Assembly (NCBI RefSeq): GCF_015690355.1
Contig: NZ_JADPRT010000007.1
Span: forward strand, 367,558-431,557
Length of the DNA stretch: 64,000 nucleotides
From: Streptacidiphilus fuscans
Lineage (GTDB): Bacteria; Actinomycetota; Actinomycetes; Streptomycetales; Streptomycetaceae
Direction: 5' to 3'
Shown: positions 1-8,706 of the stretch, in pieces
How positions within the stretch are numbered: position 1 is the stretch's first letter
Layout: each line of letters begins with the position of its first letter
The notes under the pieces: model-generated
The model's input: only the letters and a program-made list of their open reading frames with translations
The model's database searches: none
What the model was told of the DNA's origin: nothing
Translations under genes and position numbers: made by a program

Positions 1-392
1 ATGACCTCGCGCAGGATCTGGACGTCCGGCAGCTCGGCCAGCGGCACCGGCCGGGTGACCTGGATCAGCTCCGCCGCCAGCAGGTCGCCGAGGAGGATCC
101 GCACGACGCCCAGCGGCAGGTCCAGGTCCGCCGCCAACTCCGCGACGGACAGCGGCCCGTGGCGGACCAGGTCGAGGATCGCCTCGTGCTCCGGGTCCTG
201 CGCGTCCTCGTCCGCGATGCCCGGCTCGCGCGGCACCGCGCTGATCTGGGCGACCACGTCGAACGCCTCGGACCCGGAGTGCCGGGTCCGGCCCCGGGTC
301 AGCGTGTAGGGACGCACCAACTGGGCGGTGTCCTCGTCCCAGTCGTCCGCTCGCCCTACGGCGGCCTCACGGCGGTCCTGCTCCCCCGGCAT
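1..392 (-). CDS. cvnC: DUF742 conservon protein (CvnC type), 3' end outside window
   Basis: Third gene of a conservon, the actinomycete operon that places a membrane-bound sensor kinase, a roadblock protein, a DUF742 protein and a small GTPase in a row. The reverse strand from an ATG at 392 reads MPGEQDRREAAVGRADDWD, then LVRPYTLTRGRTRH, which is the usual DUF742 opening, followed by a winged-helix-like stretch (EAILDLVRHGPLSVAELA, LPLGVVRILLGDLL). About 130 codons are visible and the frame is still open at base 1, so the C-terminus and any CvnD GTPase lie to the left. The start is 4 bp beyond the roadblock stop, so the genes are almost certainly co-translated. Likely a cytoplasmic adaptor; its biochemical role is not established for the family. 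Confidence 0.88.
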   Translation of the reverse strand, partial: MPGEQDRREAAVGRADDWDEDTAQLVRPYTLTRGRTRHSGSEAFDVVAQISAVPREPGIADEDAQDPEHEAILDLVRHGPLSVAELAADLDLPLGVVRILLGDLLAAELIQVTRPVPLAELPDVQILREV

Positions 393-396
393 CGGG

Positions 397-810
397 TCAC
401 CCCGCCGACGCGGACGCCCGCGGCTCGGTGCCCAGGTGCTCACCGACGCGACGGACGAGCAGCGCCATCTCGTAGGCGATCAGGCCCACGTCCGAGTCCG
501 CCTCGCTCAGCACGGCCAGGCAGCTGCCGTCGCCCGCGGAGGTGACGAAGAGGAAGGCCTGGTCCAGCTCGACCATGGTCTGCCGGACGTCGCCCGCCTC
601 GAAGTGGCGGCTCGCGCCCTTGGCCAGGCTGTGGAAGCCGGAGGCCACCGCGGCCAGGTGCTCGGTGTCCTCACGCGCCAGCTCCCCGGACGCGCCGGTG
701 GCCAGCCCGTCGCTGGACAGCACCACCGCGTGCCGGATCGTGGGCACCCGGCGGACCATGTCGTCCAAGAGCCAGTTGAGGTCGCCGGACGGCTTCGTCG
801 TGCCGGTCAT
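397..810 (-). CDS. cvnB: Roadblock/LC7 domain protein (CvnB type)
   Basis: A 137-residue single-domain Roadblock/LC7 protein. Such proteins act as scaffolds or GTPase regulators in conservons and bind the CvnD GTPase. The family core is visible: LNWLLDDMVRRVPTIRHAVVLSSDGL near residues 12-37, then HLAAVASGFHSLAKGASRHF and a C-terminal SDVGLIAYEMALLVRRVGEHL helix. The ATG overlaps the stop of the upstream sensor kinase (807-810, ATGA type) and the stop is 4 bp before the DUF742 start, so all three are translationally linked. No signal peptide or membrane segment is seen. Confidence 0.93.
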   Translation of the reverse strand: MTGTTKPSGDLNWLLDDMVRRVPTIRHAVVLSSDGLATGASGELAREDTEHLAAVASGFHSLAKGASRHFEAGDVRQTMVELDQAFLFVTSAGDGSCLAVLSEADSDVGLIAYEMALLVRRVGEHLGTEPRASASAG

Positions 811-3470
811 CGGGTGGGTCCTTCCGGTGTCGGTGCTGAATCTGGTGCTGCGTCAAGAACGGAGTCGGATGCCGACCGCCAAGGTGCCGGGGCCGGTGCC
901 GGTGCCGGCGCCGGGTCGGCCGCGGCGCGGCCTCGGGCGAGTCCGCGCTGGAACGAGGCGAAGACGGCGCGGGCCTGTTCGGGTGTGCGCTCGACCTGGT
1001 CGACGGCGGGCGCCGCGGGCCGGGACGCGGAGTCCGGTTCGAGTGCGCTCCGCAGTTGCGGGGCCAGGTTGGCCTGGCGCACGCGCCTGGGGAGTGCCGG
1101 TGCGACGGCGGTCTCGGTGTCGCTGCGCAACAGGATCTCGTCCGCCAGCACGTCCTCGTCGAGGACGTCGTGCCGGAGGTCGGACCGGGTCTCGGAGCGC
1201 ACGTCCTGACGGACCTCGCGGGGCGCCTCGCGGACCACCTCGCGGCGTGCGTCGGTCCGGCGGCGGCGCGGAAGCCTCGGGGCGGTGAGGCCGACACCGT
1301 CGCCGTCCTCCGACTCCGGCCCGTGCGGACGCGGACCACCCAGCGCGGGCCGGTCCGACGCGTCCAAGCCGGACCGGTCCCCCTCCAGGACCGGACGGGT
1401 CCGGCCCGCGGGCGTCAACTCGCGCGCCACCCGCGTGAGCTGGGGCACGACCACCTGCTCGCCGGTCGCCTCGACGCCGCTGACGTCGGCGTCGCCGGGG
1501 CGCGGCGGCGCGGGGGTGAGCAGGGCGTGCGGGAGCAGCACGACCGCCGTGGTGCCGCCGTAGGGCGAGCGCCGCAGCGACACGCGGACGTCGTGGCGGG
1601 CGGCCAGGCGGCTGACTACGAAGAGCCCGAGCCGGTCGGTGTCGCCGAGGTCGAAGTCGCCGCCGGTCGCCAGCCGGTCGTTGGCGGCTGCCAGCGGCTC
1701 CTCGCCCATGCCCAGCCCGCGGTCGTCGATCTCCAGCACGAAGCCGTTGGCGACCTCCTCGCCCTGGATCCGCACCTGGGTGTGCGGCGGCGAGAAGACC
1801 GTGGCGTTCTCGACGAGTTCGGCCAGCAGGTGGACCAGGTCGGAGACCGCGCCGCCGACCACCGCGACCGGGGGCATCCGGTGCACCCGGACCCGGGCGT
1901 AGTCCTCGATCTCGCCGACCGCGGCGCGGACCACGTCCAGCACCCGCACCGGTCGCAGCCAGGTCCGGCCAGGGGCCGCGCCGGAGAGGATGATCAGGCC
2001 CTCGGCGTGGCGGCGCATCCGGGTCGTCAGGTGGTCGAGCTTGAACAGGTCGTCCAGCTCGCCCGGGTCCTCCGCGCGGCGCTCCATCTCGTCGAGCAGC
2101 GACAGCTGCCGGTGCAGCAGCGCCTGGCTGCGGCGGGCCAGGTTGACGAAGACGGCGGAGATGCCGCGCCGCAGCTCGGCCTGCTCGACGGCGGCCTCGA
2201 TCGCGGCGCGCTGCACCGCGTTGAACGCCCGGCCGACCTGCGCCAGTTCGTCGTGCGAGCCGTCGGCGTGCTTGCCCTTGGAAGGCCTGCCCCCGCTGGG
2301 CGTGGCCAGCGGCGGCGCCTCGACGGCCACGTCGACCTTCTCGCCGTCATGGAGCCTGCGCATCACCGACGGCAGCCGGACCCCGGCCAGCTCGAAGGCG
2401 CCGTTGCGCAGCTCGACCAGCTCGCGGACCAGACGGCGGCCGATCCGCAGCGAGATGACGATCGTCGCGATCACCGCGAGCAGACCGAGCGCACCGGCGA
2501 TCCCGTCCTGCCAGATCACCCGCATCGCGTAGGAGGTGGCCTGCTGCCCGGCCAGTTGGGCGGCCTGCTGGTCGATGTCGCTGAGCCGGCTCAGGTTGAC
2601 GCCGACGCTCTGCTGCCACTGCTGGTAGCTGAGCCGGTTCAGCGCCTGCGCCGCTCCGAGCTGCGCGGCGTCCGACTGCAGCGCCTGCAGCTCGAAGTAG
2701 TCGGAGCTGCTGAGGTACGGGGTGTAGAGCGCGGCGATCGAGGACGGCAGCTCTTCGGTGTGGACCTGGAGCAGCAGCTGCTGGGTCGCCCCGGTCGACA
2801 GCATCTCCTGGTACTGCTGGTCGTCGAGGGTGCCCTGGAAGTGTGCGCCCACCTCAATCGCGTCCTCGCGGGAGAGGTACTCGCGGGCGCGGACGATCTC
2901 GATCAGGTTCTGTGCGGTCCGTGCCAGGTCGCCGCCGCTGACGTCGCTGAGCTGGAGCCGGAACTGGAAGAAGGGGTCCTGCCCGACCGTGTACCACGCG
3001 TAGACGCTGTACCAGCCCTGGTAGTTGCCGTTGATCGCCTGCCGTTCCAAGGCCAGACCCTTGAGCTCCGTGTCGATCAGCCCCAGCGTGCTCAGCTCGG
3101 CGGCGTTCAGCCCGGAGCGGTGGCCCCGATCGTTCGCGTGGCGCGTGAAGGCGGCGGACGCGGCGTCAGTCGCCGCCTCGGCCTGGCGCAGTGCGCTGAG
3201 CTCGGCGGCAGGGGGCGTGGTCGGCCGGCCATCGGCGGAGAGCGAGGCCGCGGTGTAGGCGACGGCGGCGCGGCGCTCGTCCTGCAGGGCGCGAGAGAGG
3301 GTGTCCGCAGGCGTTCCGAACCACTGGTAGTCGCTGCTGACCCGCATCAGGCCCCAGACCTGGCTGACCGACTGCACGGACGTGTAGGCCCAGAGGGCCG
3401 TCAGTGCGGTCAGCGGCACCAGGAGCAGCGCGGTGATCTTCGCGCGGATGGATCTGCGGCGGAAGCGCAT
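807..3470 (-). CDS. cvnA: Nitrate/nitrite-sensing-domain sensor histidine kinase (CvnA type)
   Basis: An 887-residue membrane sensor kinase, first gene of the conservon. An N-terminal membrane helix lies at about 10-30 (KITALLLVPLTALTALWAY). It is followed by a long extracytoplasmic helical domain of the NIT type (about 35-320), a second helix near 327-348 (IAGALGLLAVIATIVISL), a HAMP-like linker, and a histidine-kinase core. The N-box reads ELVENATVFSPP near residue 550, with DDRGLGMG as G1 and RLGLFVVSRLA as G2. The phosphoacceptor helix resembles LDHLTTRMRRHAEGL. About 190 C-terminal residues are low-complexity and charged, as usual for this family. A GGAATCC-like site precedes the ATG at 3470. 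The ligand is unknown. Confidence 0.92.
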   Translation of the reverse strand: MRFRRRSIRAKITALLLVPLTALTALWAYTSVQSVSQVWGLMRVSSDYQWFGTPADTLSRALQDERRAAVAYTAASLSADGRPTTPPAAELSALRQAEAATDAASAAFTRHANDRGHRSGLNAAELSTLGLIDTELKGLALERQAINGNYQGWYSVYAWYTVGQDPFFQFRLQLSDVSGGDLARTAQNLIEIVRAREYLSREDAIEVGAHFQGTLDDQQYQEMLSTGATQQLLLQVHTEELPSSIAALYTPYLSSSDYFELQALQSDAAQLGAAQALNRLSYQQWQQSVGVNLSRLSDIDQQAAQLAGQQATSYAMRVIWQDGIAGALGLLAVIATIVISLRIGRRLVRELVELRNGAFELAGVRLPSVMRRLHDGEKVDVAVEAPPLATPSGGRPSKGKHADGSHDELAQVGRAFNAVQRAAIEAAVEQAELRRGISAVFVNLARRSQALLHRQLSLLDEMERRAEDPGELDDLFKLDHLTTRMRRHAEGLIILSGAAPGRTWLRPVRVLDVVRAAVGEIEDYARVRVHRMPPVAVVGGAVSDLVHLLAELVENATVFSPPHTQVRIQGEEVANGFVLEIDDRGLGMGEEPLAAANDRLATGGDFDLGDTDRLGLFVVSRLAARHDVRVSLRRSPYGGTTAVVLLPHALLTPAPPRPGDADVSGVEATGEQVVVPQLTRVARELTPAGRTRPVLEGDRSGLDASDRPALGGPRPHGPESEDGDGVGLTAPRLPRRRRTDARREVVREAPREVRQDVRSETRSDLRHDVLDEDVLADEILLRSDTETAVAPALPRRVRQANLAPQLRSALEPDSASRPAAPAVDQVERTPEQARAVFASFQRGLARGRAAADPAPAPAPAPAPWRSASDSVLDAAPDSAPTPEGPTR

Positions 3471-3846
3471 GGATTCCTCTCAGGTCCCGGCAGAATCGCC
3501 GCGACTCTACTACTCGCAAGGACGTCAGTTCGACAGTGGAGGGACACAGATCGCTGCACTTCCGATGACATCTGTCACCACATCTCCAGCCCGGCTCCGC
3601 TGACGCGACCGATACGCCGTCGATACGGCACCGCCACCGGGCCGCAGTGTCACCACATTTCACGGTCATATCCGACAGATCACCCCAAATCACTTGTCAT
3701 CCTGGGAAGTTGGTACACAGAAGGCAGGCAGGTGCGGTGGGGGTCCTGTGAAAAGGCTGGAGCATCCCCCGCGCCGCTCTGGTTCATGGCGTTTACCTGG
3801 GGTAACTTGCGGGTTCTCCACACGCAGGGTGATGAAAGGGTGCCGG
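3471..3846. other. Divergent promoter region between conservon and fadD
   Basis: 376 bp without a gene, between divergent cvnA and the acyl-CoA ligase. Two short palindromes stand out. TGACATCTGTCA (3566-3577) is on the conservon side. TTACCTGGGGTAA (3793-3805), with 5-bp arms, ends 41 bp before the ligase start and could be an operator. No coding potential was recognised; reading frames that cross it are extensions of neighbours. Confidence 0.5.
3793..3805. promoter_or_regulatory. Candidate operator upstream of fadD
   Basis: TTACC-TGG-GGTAA, a 5-bp inverted repeat 41 bp before the fadD ATG. It is followed at once by CTTGCGGG, which resembles parts of the TACCAGCGGGTA motif seen upstream of the lipase and the quinone oxidoreductase. 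The role is inferred from position and symmetry only. Confidence 0.35.
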
Positions 3847-5739
3847 ATGCGTGAGTTCAGCGTTCCGGCATTGGTCCGGGCACAACGGACGGAAGGCCTC
3901 GCCGACTCCGTCTTCCGCACCGCCGAGGAGACTCCGCTCCTCCCGGTGTTGAGCAGGCGTACCGCGATCAACCCGGACGCGACCGACGAGGCGCCATCCC
4001 CGCAGGGGGCCACCTGGCACGACGTCACCGCGGCGCAGTTCCGCGACGAGGTCCAGGCGCTCGCCAAGGGCCTGCTCCAGCAGGGCATCCGCTTCGGCGA
4101 CCGGGTCGCGCTGATGTCGCGCACCCGCTTCGAGTGGACCCTGCTCGACTACGCGCTGTGGTCCATCGGCGCGCAGCCGATCCCGGTCTACCCGACCTCC
4201 TCGGCCGAGCAGGTCCGCTGGATCCTCGGCGACTCGCACGCGGTCGCGTGCATCGTCGAGCACGAGGACCACGCGATGACCGTCGGCTCGGTCTGCGACA
4301 GCCTCCCCACGCTGCGCCGGATCTGGCAGCTCGACGCCGGCGCCCTGCGGCAGATCGCCTTCGCCGGACGCTCCGTGCCGGACGAGGAGATCGAGCGCCA
4401 CCGCGCGGCCGTCACCTCCGACACCGTCGCCACGATCATCTACACCTCCGGCACCACCGGCCGTCCCAAGGGCTGCGTGCTGACCCACGGCAACTTCATG
4501 GCCGAGTGCGACAACCTGGTGACCCAGTACGAGTCGGTCTTCGGCGCCAAGGGACGCGGCGAGCAGGCCTCGACGCTGCTCTTCCTCCCGCTGGCCCACG
4601 TCTTCGGCCGGATGGTCCAGGTCGGCGCGATCCGCGCCGGGGTCCGGCTCGCCCACGAGCCGAGCCTCAGGCCGGCCGACCTGTTGCCGTCGCTGGCGTC
4701 GTTCGGCCCGACCTTCCTGCTGGCCGTCCCGTACATCTTCGAGAAGCTGCTGCAGCGCGCCCGCCAGCGGGCCGAGGAGAGCGGACGCGGCGGCATCTTC
4801 GAGAAGGCCTACAACGCCGCCGTCCGCTACGCCGCCGCCCAGGAGCGCGCCGCGTTCGGCGAGGGCCCCGGGCCGACGGCCGCGCTGCGGATGCAGCACC
4901 AGTTCTACGAGTCGCTCGTCTACGGCAAGGTCCGCGCCGTGCTCGGCGGCAAGCTCCGGCACGCCATGTCCGGCGGCTCGGCGATGAACCGCGAGCACGC
5001 GCTCTTCTTCAAGGGCGCGGGCGTCACCGTCATCGAGGGCTACGGCCTCACCGAGACCACCGCGGCCAGCACCGCCAACCCGCCCGACCGCCCGCGCTTC
5101 GGCAGCGTCGGCCAGGCGATCCCCGGCACCAGCGTGCTGATCGCCGAGGACGGCGAGGTCTGGGTGCACGGCGGCCAGGTCTTCCAGGGCTACCTGAACA
5201 ACCCCGAGGCCACCGAGGACACCCTGCGCAACGGCTGGCTGGCCACCGGCGACCTCGGCCGTCTCGACAGCGAGGGCTACCTCTGGATCACCGGCCGCAA
5301 GAAGGAGATCATCGTCACCAGCGGCGGCAAGAGCGTCGCGCCGGTGACCCTTGAGGACCGGATCCGCAACCACCCGCTGGTCAACCACTGCATGCTGGTG
5401 GGCGACAACCGGCCCTTCGTCGGCGCACTGCTGACCCTGGACCCCGAGGCCCTGGACCACTGGCAACGCCGCAACGGCCGACCCCAGTTGAGCCCCGCCC
5501 AGGCCGCCCATGACCCGGACATCCACGCCGAGCTGCAACGCGCGGTCGTGACGGCCAACACCGCCGTCTCCCGGGCCGAGTCGGTGCGCGCGTTCCGGGT
5601 CCTGGCGATGGACTTCACCGAGCAGTCCGGCCTGCTGACCCCCTCGCTCAAGCTCCGCCGCCGCGCGATCATCCGCCACTGCGCGGTGGACATCGAGGCG
5701 CTCTACGCCTCGTCGGCGCAGGCGGCACTGTCGACCTGA
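3847..5739 (+). CDS. fadD: Long-chain fatty-acid--CoA ligase (AMP-forming)
   Basis: A 630-residue cytosolic enzyme that activates fatty acids to acyl-CoA by way of an acyl-adenylate. The AMP-binding signature YTSGTTGRPKG is at about 199-209. The adenine-binding motif YGLTETTAAST is near 399, the hinge TGDLGRLDSEGYLWITGRKK near 460-480, and VTSGGKSVAP follows. Length and motifs fit the FadD15-like group of actinomycete ligases. I chose the ATG at 3847, preceded by GATGAAAGGG, because the protein from there begins MREFSVPALVRAQRTEGLAD as relatives do; in-frame codons further upstream are not conserved-looking. The 3' end overlaps the convergent VOC gene by 37 bp. Confidence 0.92.
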   Translation: MREFSVPALVRAQRTEGLADSVFRTAEETPLLPVLSRRTAINPDATDEAPSPQGATWHDVTAAQFRDEVQALAKGLLQQGIRFGDRVALMSRTRFEWTLLDYALWSIGAQPIPVYPTSSAEQVRWILGDSHAVACIVEHEDHAMTVGSVCDSLPTLRRIWQLDAGALRQIAFAGRSVPDEEIERHRAAVTSDTVATIIYTSGTTGRPKGCVLTHGNFMAECDNLVTQYESVFGAKGRGEQASTLLFLPLAHVFGRMVQVGAIRAGVRLAHEPSLRPADLLPSLASFGPTFLLAVPYIFEKLLQRARQRAEESGRGGIFEKAYNAAVRYAAAQERAAFGEGPGPTAALRMQHQFYESLVYGKVRAVLGGKLRHAMSGGSAMNREHALFFKGAGVTVIEGYGLTETTAASTANPPDRPRFGSVGQAIPGTSVLIAEDGEVWVHGGQVFQGYLNNPEATEDTLRNGWLATGDLGRLDSEGYLWITGRKKEIIVTSGGKSVAPVTLEDRIRNHPLVNHCMLVGDNRPFVGALLTLDPEALDHWQRRNGRPQLSPAQAAHDPDIHAELQRAVVTANTAVSRAESVRAFRVLAMDFTEQSGLLTPSLKLRRRAIIRHCAVDIEALYASSAQAALST

Positions 5740-6125
5740 GGAGTCTCGTCGTAGACGAGCTCCAGCTCGAATCCTTGACTGTCCGTCAGGTGGAGCGCCT
5801 GGCCGGTGTCCACCCGCAGCTGCCACCCGGCGTCCCGCGCCGTGGTGAACACGGCCTCGGGCCGGACGGGCGTGCAGCGCAGCGCGAGGTGGTTGATTCC
5901 GGCCCGGAGGCGGTCGTGCCCTCCGGGCCGGAGCGCCGGCGACTGCTCGATCACCACATAGCTGCCGTCCCGCCGCCAGCTGCGGCCGTTCTCCCAGTGC
6001 TGGAACGGCTTGCAGCCGAGCACCCCGAGCACCGGGCCCCACTGGCGTTCGGCGAGGGCCAGGTCGTCCATCCACAGCTCGACGTGATGGACCAACGGTC
6101 CGTGCGGCGGGGTCTGTTCAGTCAT
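5703..6125 (-). CDS. VOC superfamily (glyoxalase/bleomycin-resistance fold) protein
   Basis: A 140-residue single VOC module with paired beta-alpha-beta-beta-beta units: HHVELWMDDLALAERQW at the start and INHLALRCTPVRPEAVFTTARDAGW in the middle, ending in FELELVYDE. Potential metal-ligand positions are H14 and H77 in the two halves and a C-terminal E. VOC proteins include lyases, dioxygenases and binding proteins; nothing here fixes the substrate. It runs against fadD and its last 37 bp overlap fadD's end, so the two cannot be altered independently. Start ATG at 6125. Confidence 0.8.
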   Translation of the reverse strand: MTEQTPPHGPLVHHVELWMDDLALAERQWGPVLGVLGCKPFQHWENGRSWRRDGSYVVIEQSPALRPGGHDRLRAGINHLALRCTPVRPEAVFTTARDAGWQLRVDTGQALHLTDSQGFELELVYDETPQVDSAACADEA

Positions 6126-6184
6126 GCGGCAAGACTAGGCAACGACACTGACAGCACCGGCACTGACGGCACCGGCGCGGAGAC

Positions 6185-7033
6185 TCAGGCGTCCTTGCTG
6201 AACACCGGCAGGAAGCCGTCCGCCTGCCCCGCCGAGGTGGGGTGGTAGGACTCGTCTATCGGCAGCGTCGTGCTGTGCAGCCAGGAGTCGTTCGAGCAGA
6301 TCTCGTGGCCCTCGAAGGCGCTGCGCACGTCCGCGAAGGTGAAGCCGTACTTGGCGGCCTCCTTGGCGGTGACCGAGTCCAGGTCGTCGGCCGCGCCGTT
6401 GATGGCGGTCCGGCTGGTGTCCCCTATGCCGAAGAGGCAGGAGCCCGGCACCTCGTAGAGGTGGGGGTAGTCCAGCACCACCACATGGGCGTTGGGCGCC
6501 TTCGACTTGATCGCCGAGTAGACGGCGTCGAGCTTGGGCGCGAGCTGGGTGTTGACGAAGTTCTCGTCCGAGGAGACCGCCGAGAGGCAGGAGCTGGTGC
6601 CCTCCAGGACGCAGGTCTCCATGGTCGACGCGAAGCCCGCGTCGTTGCCGCCGATGGTGATGCTCACCTCGGAGGTGCTGCTGCTGAGCGTCCCGAGCTG
6701 ACTGCTCAGCACATCGCTGGTGGTGGCACCGCTGCACGCCTCGAAGCTGAAGCTCGACGGCGAGTGGGCCTGGGACCACAGGTACGGGTAGGCCAGCGTG
6801 CTGCGCTCGCAGGAGCCGCTGGAGGAGATGTAGCTGCCACTGCCGACGCCGGAGGAGTACGAGTCGCCCAGGGCGACGTACCCGCCGCCGGCCGCCTGGG
6901 CTCCCGGCGCCAGGGCGAGGCTGCCGGCGAGCAGCGCCGCGGAGGCCGCGGCTGCGGCGCCGAGGCGACGGCCTGCGGTTCCGGAGACTGCGACTCCGGG
7001 GGACGTCGGTCTGGGGAATGCGGGCATGCGCAT
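6185..7033 (-). CDS. Secreted SGNH-family esterase/lipase
   Basis: About 282 residues. After a signal peptide (Ala-rich core SAALLAGSLALAPGAQAA, probable cleavage after AQA) the mature protein opens with VALGDSYSSGVG, block I carrying the nucleophilic serine. SITIGGNDAG holds the block III Gly-Asn, and DESYHPTSAGQ near the end holds the catalytic Asp-His pair. This is the small single-domain streptomycete lipase type, with paired cysteines (SCERS, EACSG, SCLFG, HEICSND) suggesting disulphides. The ATG at 7033 is used because GGAGGG ends 4 nt before it; an ATG at 7027 is the alternative. It probably hydrolyses esters or lipids outside the cell. Confidence 0.92.
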   Translation of the reverse strand: MRMPAFPRPTSPGVAVSGTAGRRLGAAAAASAALLAGSLALAPGAQAAGGGYVALGDSYSSGVGSGSYISSSGSCERSTLAYPYLWSQAHSPSSFSFEACSGATTSDVLSSQLGTLSSSTSEVSITIGGNDAGFASTMETCVLEGTSSCLSAVSSDENFVNTQLAPKLDAVYSAIKSKAPNAHVVVLDYPHLYEVPGSCLFGIGDTSRTAINGAADDLDSVTAKEAAKYGFTFADVRSAFEGHEICSNDSWLHSTTLPIDESYHPTSAGQADGFLPVFSKDA

Positions 7034-7106
7034 GAAACCCTCCACTGCAACGTGGTGGTACACGACTGTGAGGTGGGACACAGTGCGACGCGCGTCACGT
7101 CATGTG

Positions 7107-7118
7107 TACCAGCGGGTA
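7107..7118. promoter_or_regulatory. TACCAGCGGGTA motif upstream of the lipase gene
   Basis: TACCAGCGGGTA, followed by AC, lies about 75 bp before the lipase start. The same 12-mer recurs at 49561-49572 in front of the quinone oxidoreductase. It is an inverted repeat (TACC...GGTA) and may be a TetR-type operator; this is inference. Confidence 0.35.
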
Positions 7119-7195
7119 ACCGGTCGGGGAAGTGTGCATGCCAGCAAATGCCCTGAAAGGTTGAAGATTTGCCGCCCGTTCAGGTAATGATGCGT

Positions 7196-7228
7196 CAGAT
7201 ATGCGCCAGATGTGGGTCAGATGTGCAA
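7196..7228. repeat. Three 11-bp direct repeats (CAGATRTGNNN)
   Basis: CAGATATGCGC, CAGATGTGGGT and CAGATGTGCAA stand in tandem with an 11-bp period, close to one helical turn. They lie between the M20 gene and the lipase gene. They could be an iteron-like binding site for a lipase activator; no function is proven. Confidence 0.4.
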
Positions 7229-7270
7229 CGAGAGCTCAGCTGAGGAACGAGAGGCGCACGGTAAGCACGG

Positions 7271-7326
7271 GTGACCCGTGACCGGCCCCGACACGCCTTC
7301 AGGCAGTGGGGTCGATCACGGGTCAC
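7271..7326 (-). terminator. Hairpin after the M20 hydrolase gene
   Basis: An 11-bp perfect inverted repeat, GTGACCCGTGA (7271-7281) and TCACGGGTCAC (7316-7326), lies 45 bp past the M20 stop on its strand. It is GC-rich with no U-tract, as is common for actinomycete terminators. Confidence 0.6.
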
Positions 7327-7370
7327 AGTCGCGGGCCGCCGAAGGCCGTGCGGCGGGGCGCCGGCGCGCG

Positions 7371-8570
7371 TCAGGCCGCGGCCGCCAGCACCGGCGGGGC
7401 GGCCGACAGCGAGTCCTGACCGGTCGTCAGCCGCTCGGCGGTGGCCACGGCCGTGTCCAGCAGCGCCTGGGTGCCCAGGACCAGTTGGTGGTCGGGCGTG
7501 TGCTCCAAGGCGTTGTGGCTGATGCCCGAGGTGCTGGGCACGAAGATCATGCCGGTGGCGACCCGGGTACTCATCACGCTGGCGTCGTGTCCGGCGTAGG
7601 AGGCCATCCGATCGGTGCGGTCGCTGCTGGCCCGGCAGACCTCGTCGGCCATGCGGACGATCTCCGGGTTGAACTCCGCGACGGGCTTGGCGGACGCCTT
7701 CCGGATGGTGCAGGTGCAGTTCTCCTCCTCCGCGATCCGCTCGTACGCCTCGCGGAGCGCGGTCCGGGTCTGGTCCAGGACCGCCTCGCTGATGCCGCGG
7801 ATCTCGATCTGGAGGGTCGCCTCCCCCGGAACGACGTTGGCGGCGCCGGGTGTGAACGAGCAGGAGCCGACATTGCCGATCAGTCCGACGGGGTCGATGC
7901 TCTGGCAGATGGGGCGGAGCGCGGCCGCGGCACGGGTCGCCGCACGTCCGGCGTCGGCGCGCATGTCGAACGGGGACGCGCCGCCGTGGTTCTCCTGTCC
8001 GTGCATGACGATCTCGTAGCGCTCGACGCCGACGATGCCGGTGACCGCCGCGAGGTCGAGACCCGCGGCCTCCATCCGCGGGCCCTGCTCGACGTGGACC
8101 TCCAGATAGGCGGCGATGTCGTCGATGTGCGGACTGTCGGCGAGGAAGGTCGAACCGCCCAGGCCCCCGTTGGAGTCGGGCGCCACGCCCTCCTCGTCCC
8201 AGAAGGCCACGATCTCGATGTGGTCGGCGGCCGGATGCCCCGTCTCGACCAGCGTGCGCAGCACCTCGATGGCGGCGACCACGCCGTAGGCGCCGTCCAG
8301 GTGACCGGCGGCCGGGACCGTGTCGGCGTGGGAGCCGAGCAGTACCCATGGGCCGGTGCTGCCTGGTACACGGCCGAAGACGTTGCCTATCTCGTCGCGA
8401 TGGCCGGTCAGTCCGGCGACCTGCATGGTTTTGCTCAGCCAGTCACGCGCGGCGAGGTCGGCGCGCGACCCCGCGACACGGTGGATCGCTCCGTCCGGTC
8501 CGGCCCCGATCTGCGCGAGGTGCGTCAGCTCGGTCAGGAGTCGCTGGGCGTTGATGGACGGGGTGTTCAC
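7371..8570 (-). CDS. M20-family amidohydrolase (allantoate/ureidoglycolate/N-carbamoyl amino acid type)
   Basis: A 399-residue metal-dependent hydrolase of the AllC/UAH/hydantoinase-carbamoylase group. Metal-site motifs are GSHADTVP (H81), HLDGAYG (D92), AFWDEEG (E126/E127) and HVEQGPRME; the dimerisation domain contains GQENHGGASPF, and GHDASVMS plus SISHNALEH-like GISHNALEH follow. It should split a carbamoyl or ureido C-N bond, releasing ammonia and CO2. The sequence alone does not decide between allantoate, ureidoglycolate and N-carbamoyl amino acids. It lies downstream of an allantoicase paralogue whose product class is ureidoglycolate, so it is the best candidate here for that missing step. 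The GTG at 8570 is preferred because GAGGAGG lies 9 nt upstream. Confidence 0.85.
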   Translation of the reverse strand: MNTPSINAQRLLTELTHLAQIGAGPDGAIHRVAGSRADLAARDWLSKTMQVAGLTGHRDEIGNVFGRVPGSTGPWVLLGSHADTVPAAGHLDGAYGVVAAIEVLRTLVETGHPAADHIEIVAFWDEEGVAPDSNGGLGGSTFLADSPHIDDIAAYLEVHVEQGPRMEAAGLDLAAVTGIVGVERYEIVMHGQENHGGASPFDMRADAGRAATRAAAALRPICQSIDPVGLIGNVGSCSFTPGAANVVPGEATLQIEIRGISEAVLDQTRTALREAYERIAEEENCTCTIRKASAKPVAEFNPEIVRMADEVCRASSDRTDRMASYAGHDASVMSTRVATGMIFVPSTSGISHNALEHTPDHQLVLGTQALLDTAVATAERLTTGQDSLSAAPPVLAAAA

Positions 8571-8706
8571 GTTCGTGGTCCTCCTCGTTGCGCGGTCGCT
8601 CGGCACGGTGCCGGCGAGGTCCGCGGTTGCACGGTTCAGGGTTCTCAGTTCGCGTTCACAGTTCGCGGGTGGAGCGGTGGTGCTGAGGGACAGTCCGGTG
8701 CACGGG

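Noticed and set aside
1..309. Forward open frame at the left edge
   Set aside because: It lies opposite the DUF742 gene, whose reverse-strand protein matches its family clearly.
1056..3854. A long forward open frame opposite the sensor kinase gene
   Set aside because: It is the antisense shadow of the kinase; its protein is low-complexity Arg/Gly/Ala/Val-rich with no family motif. The same applies to long frames opposite fadD (3793-6075), xanthine dehydrogenase (23429-26044) and urate oxidase (45327-48377).
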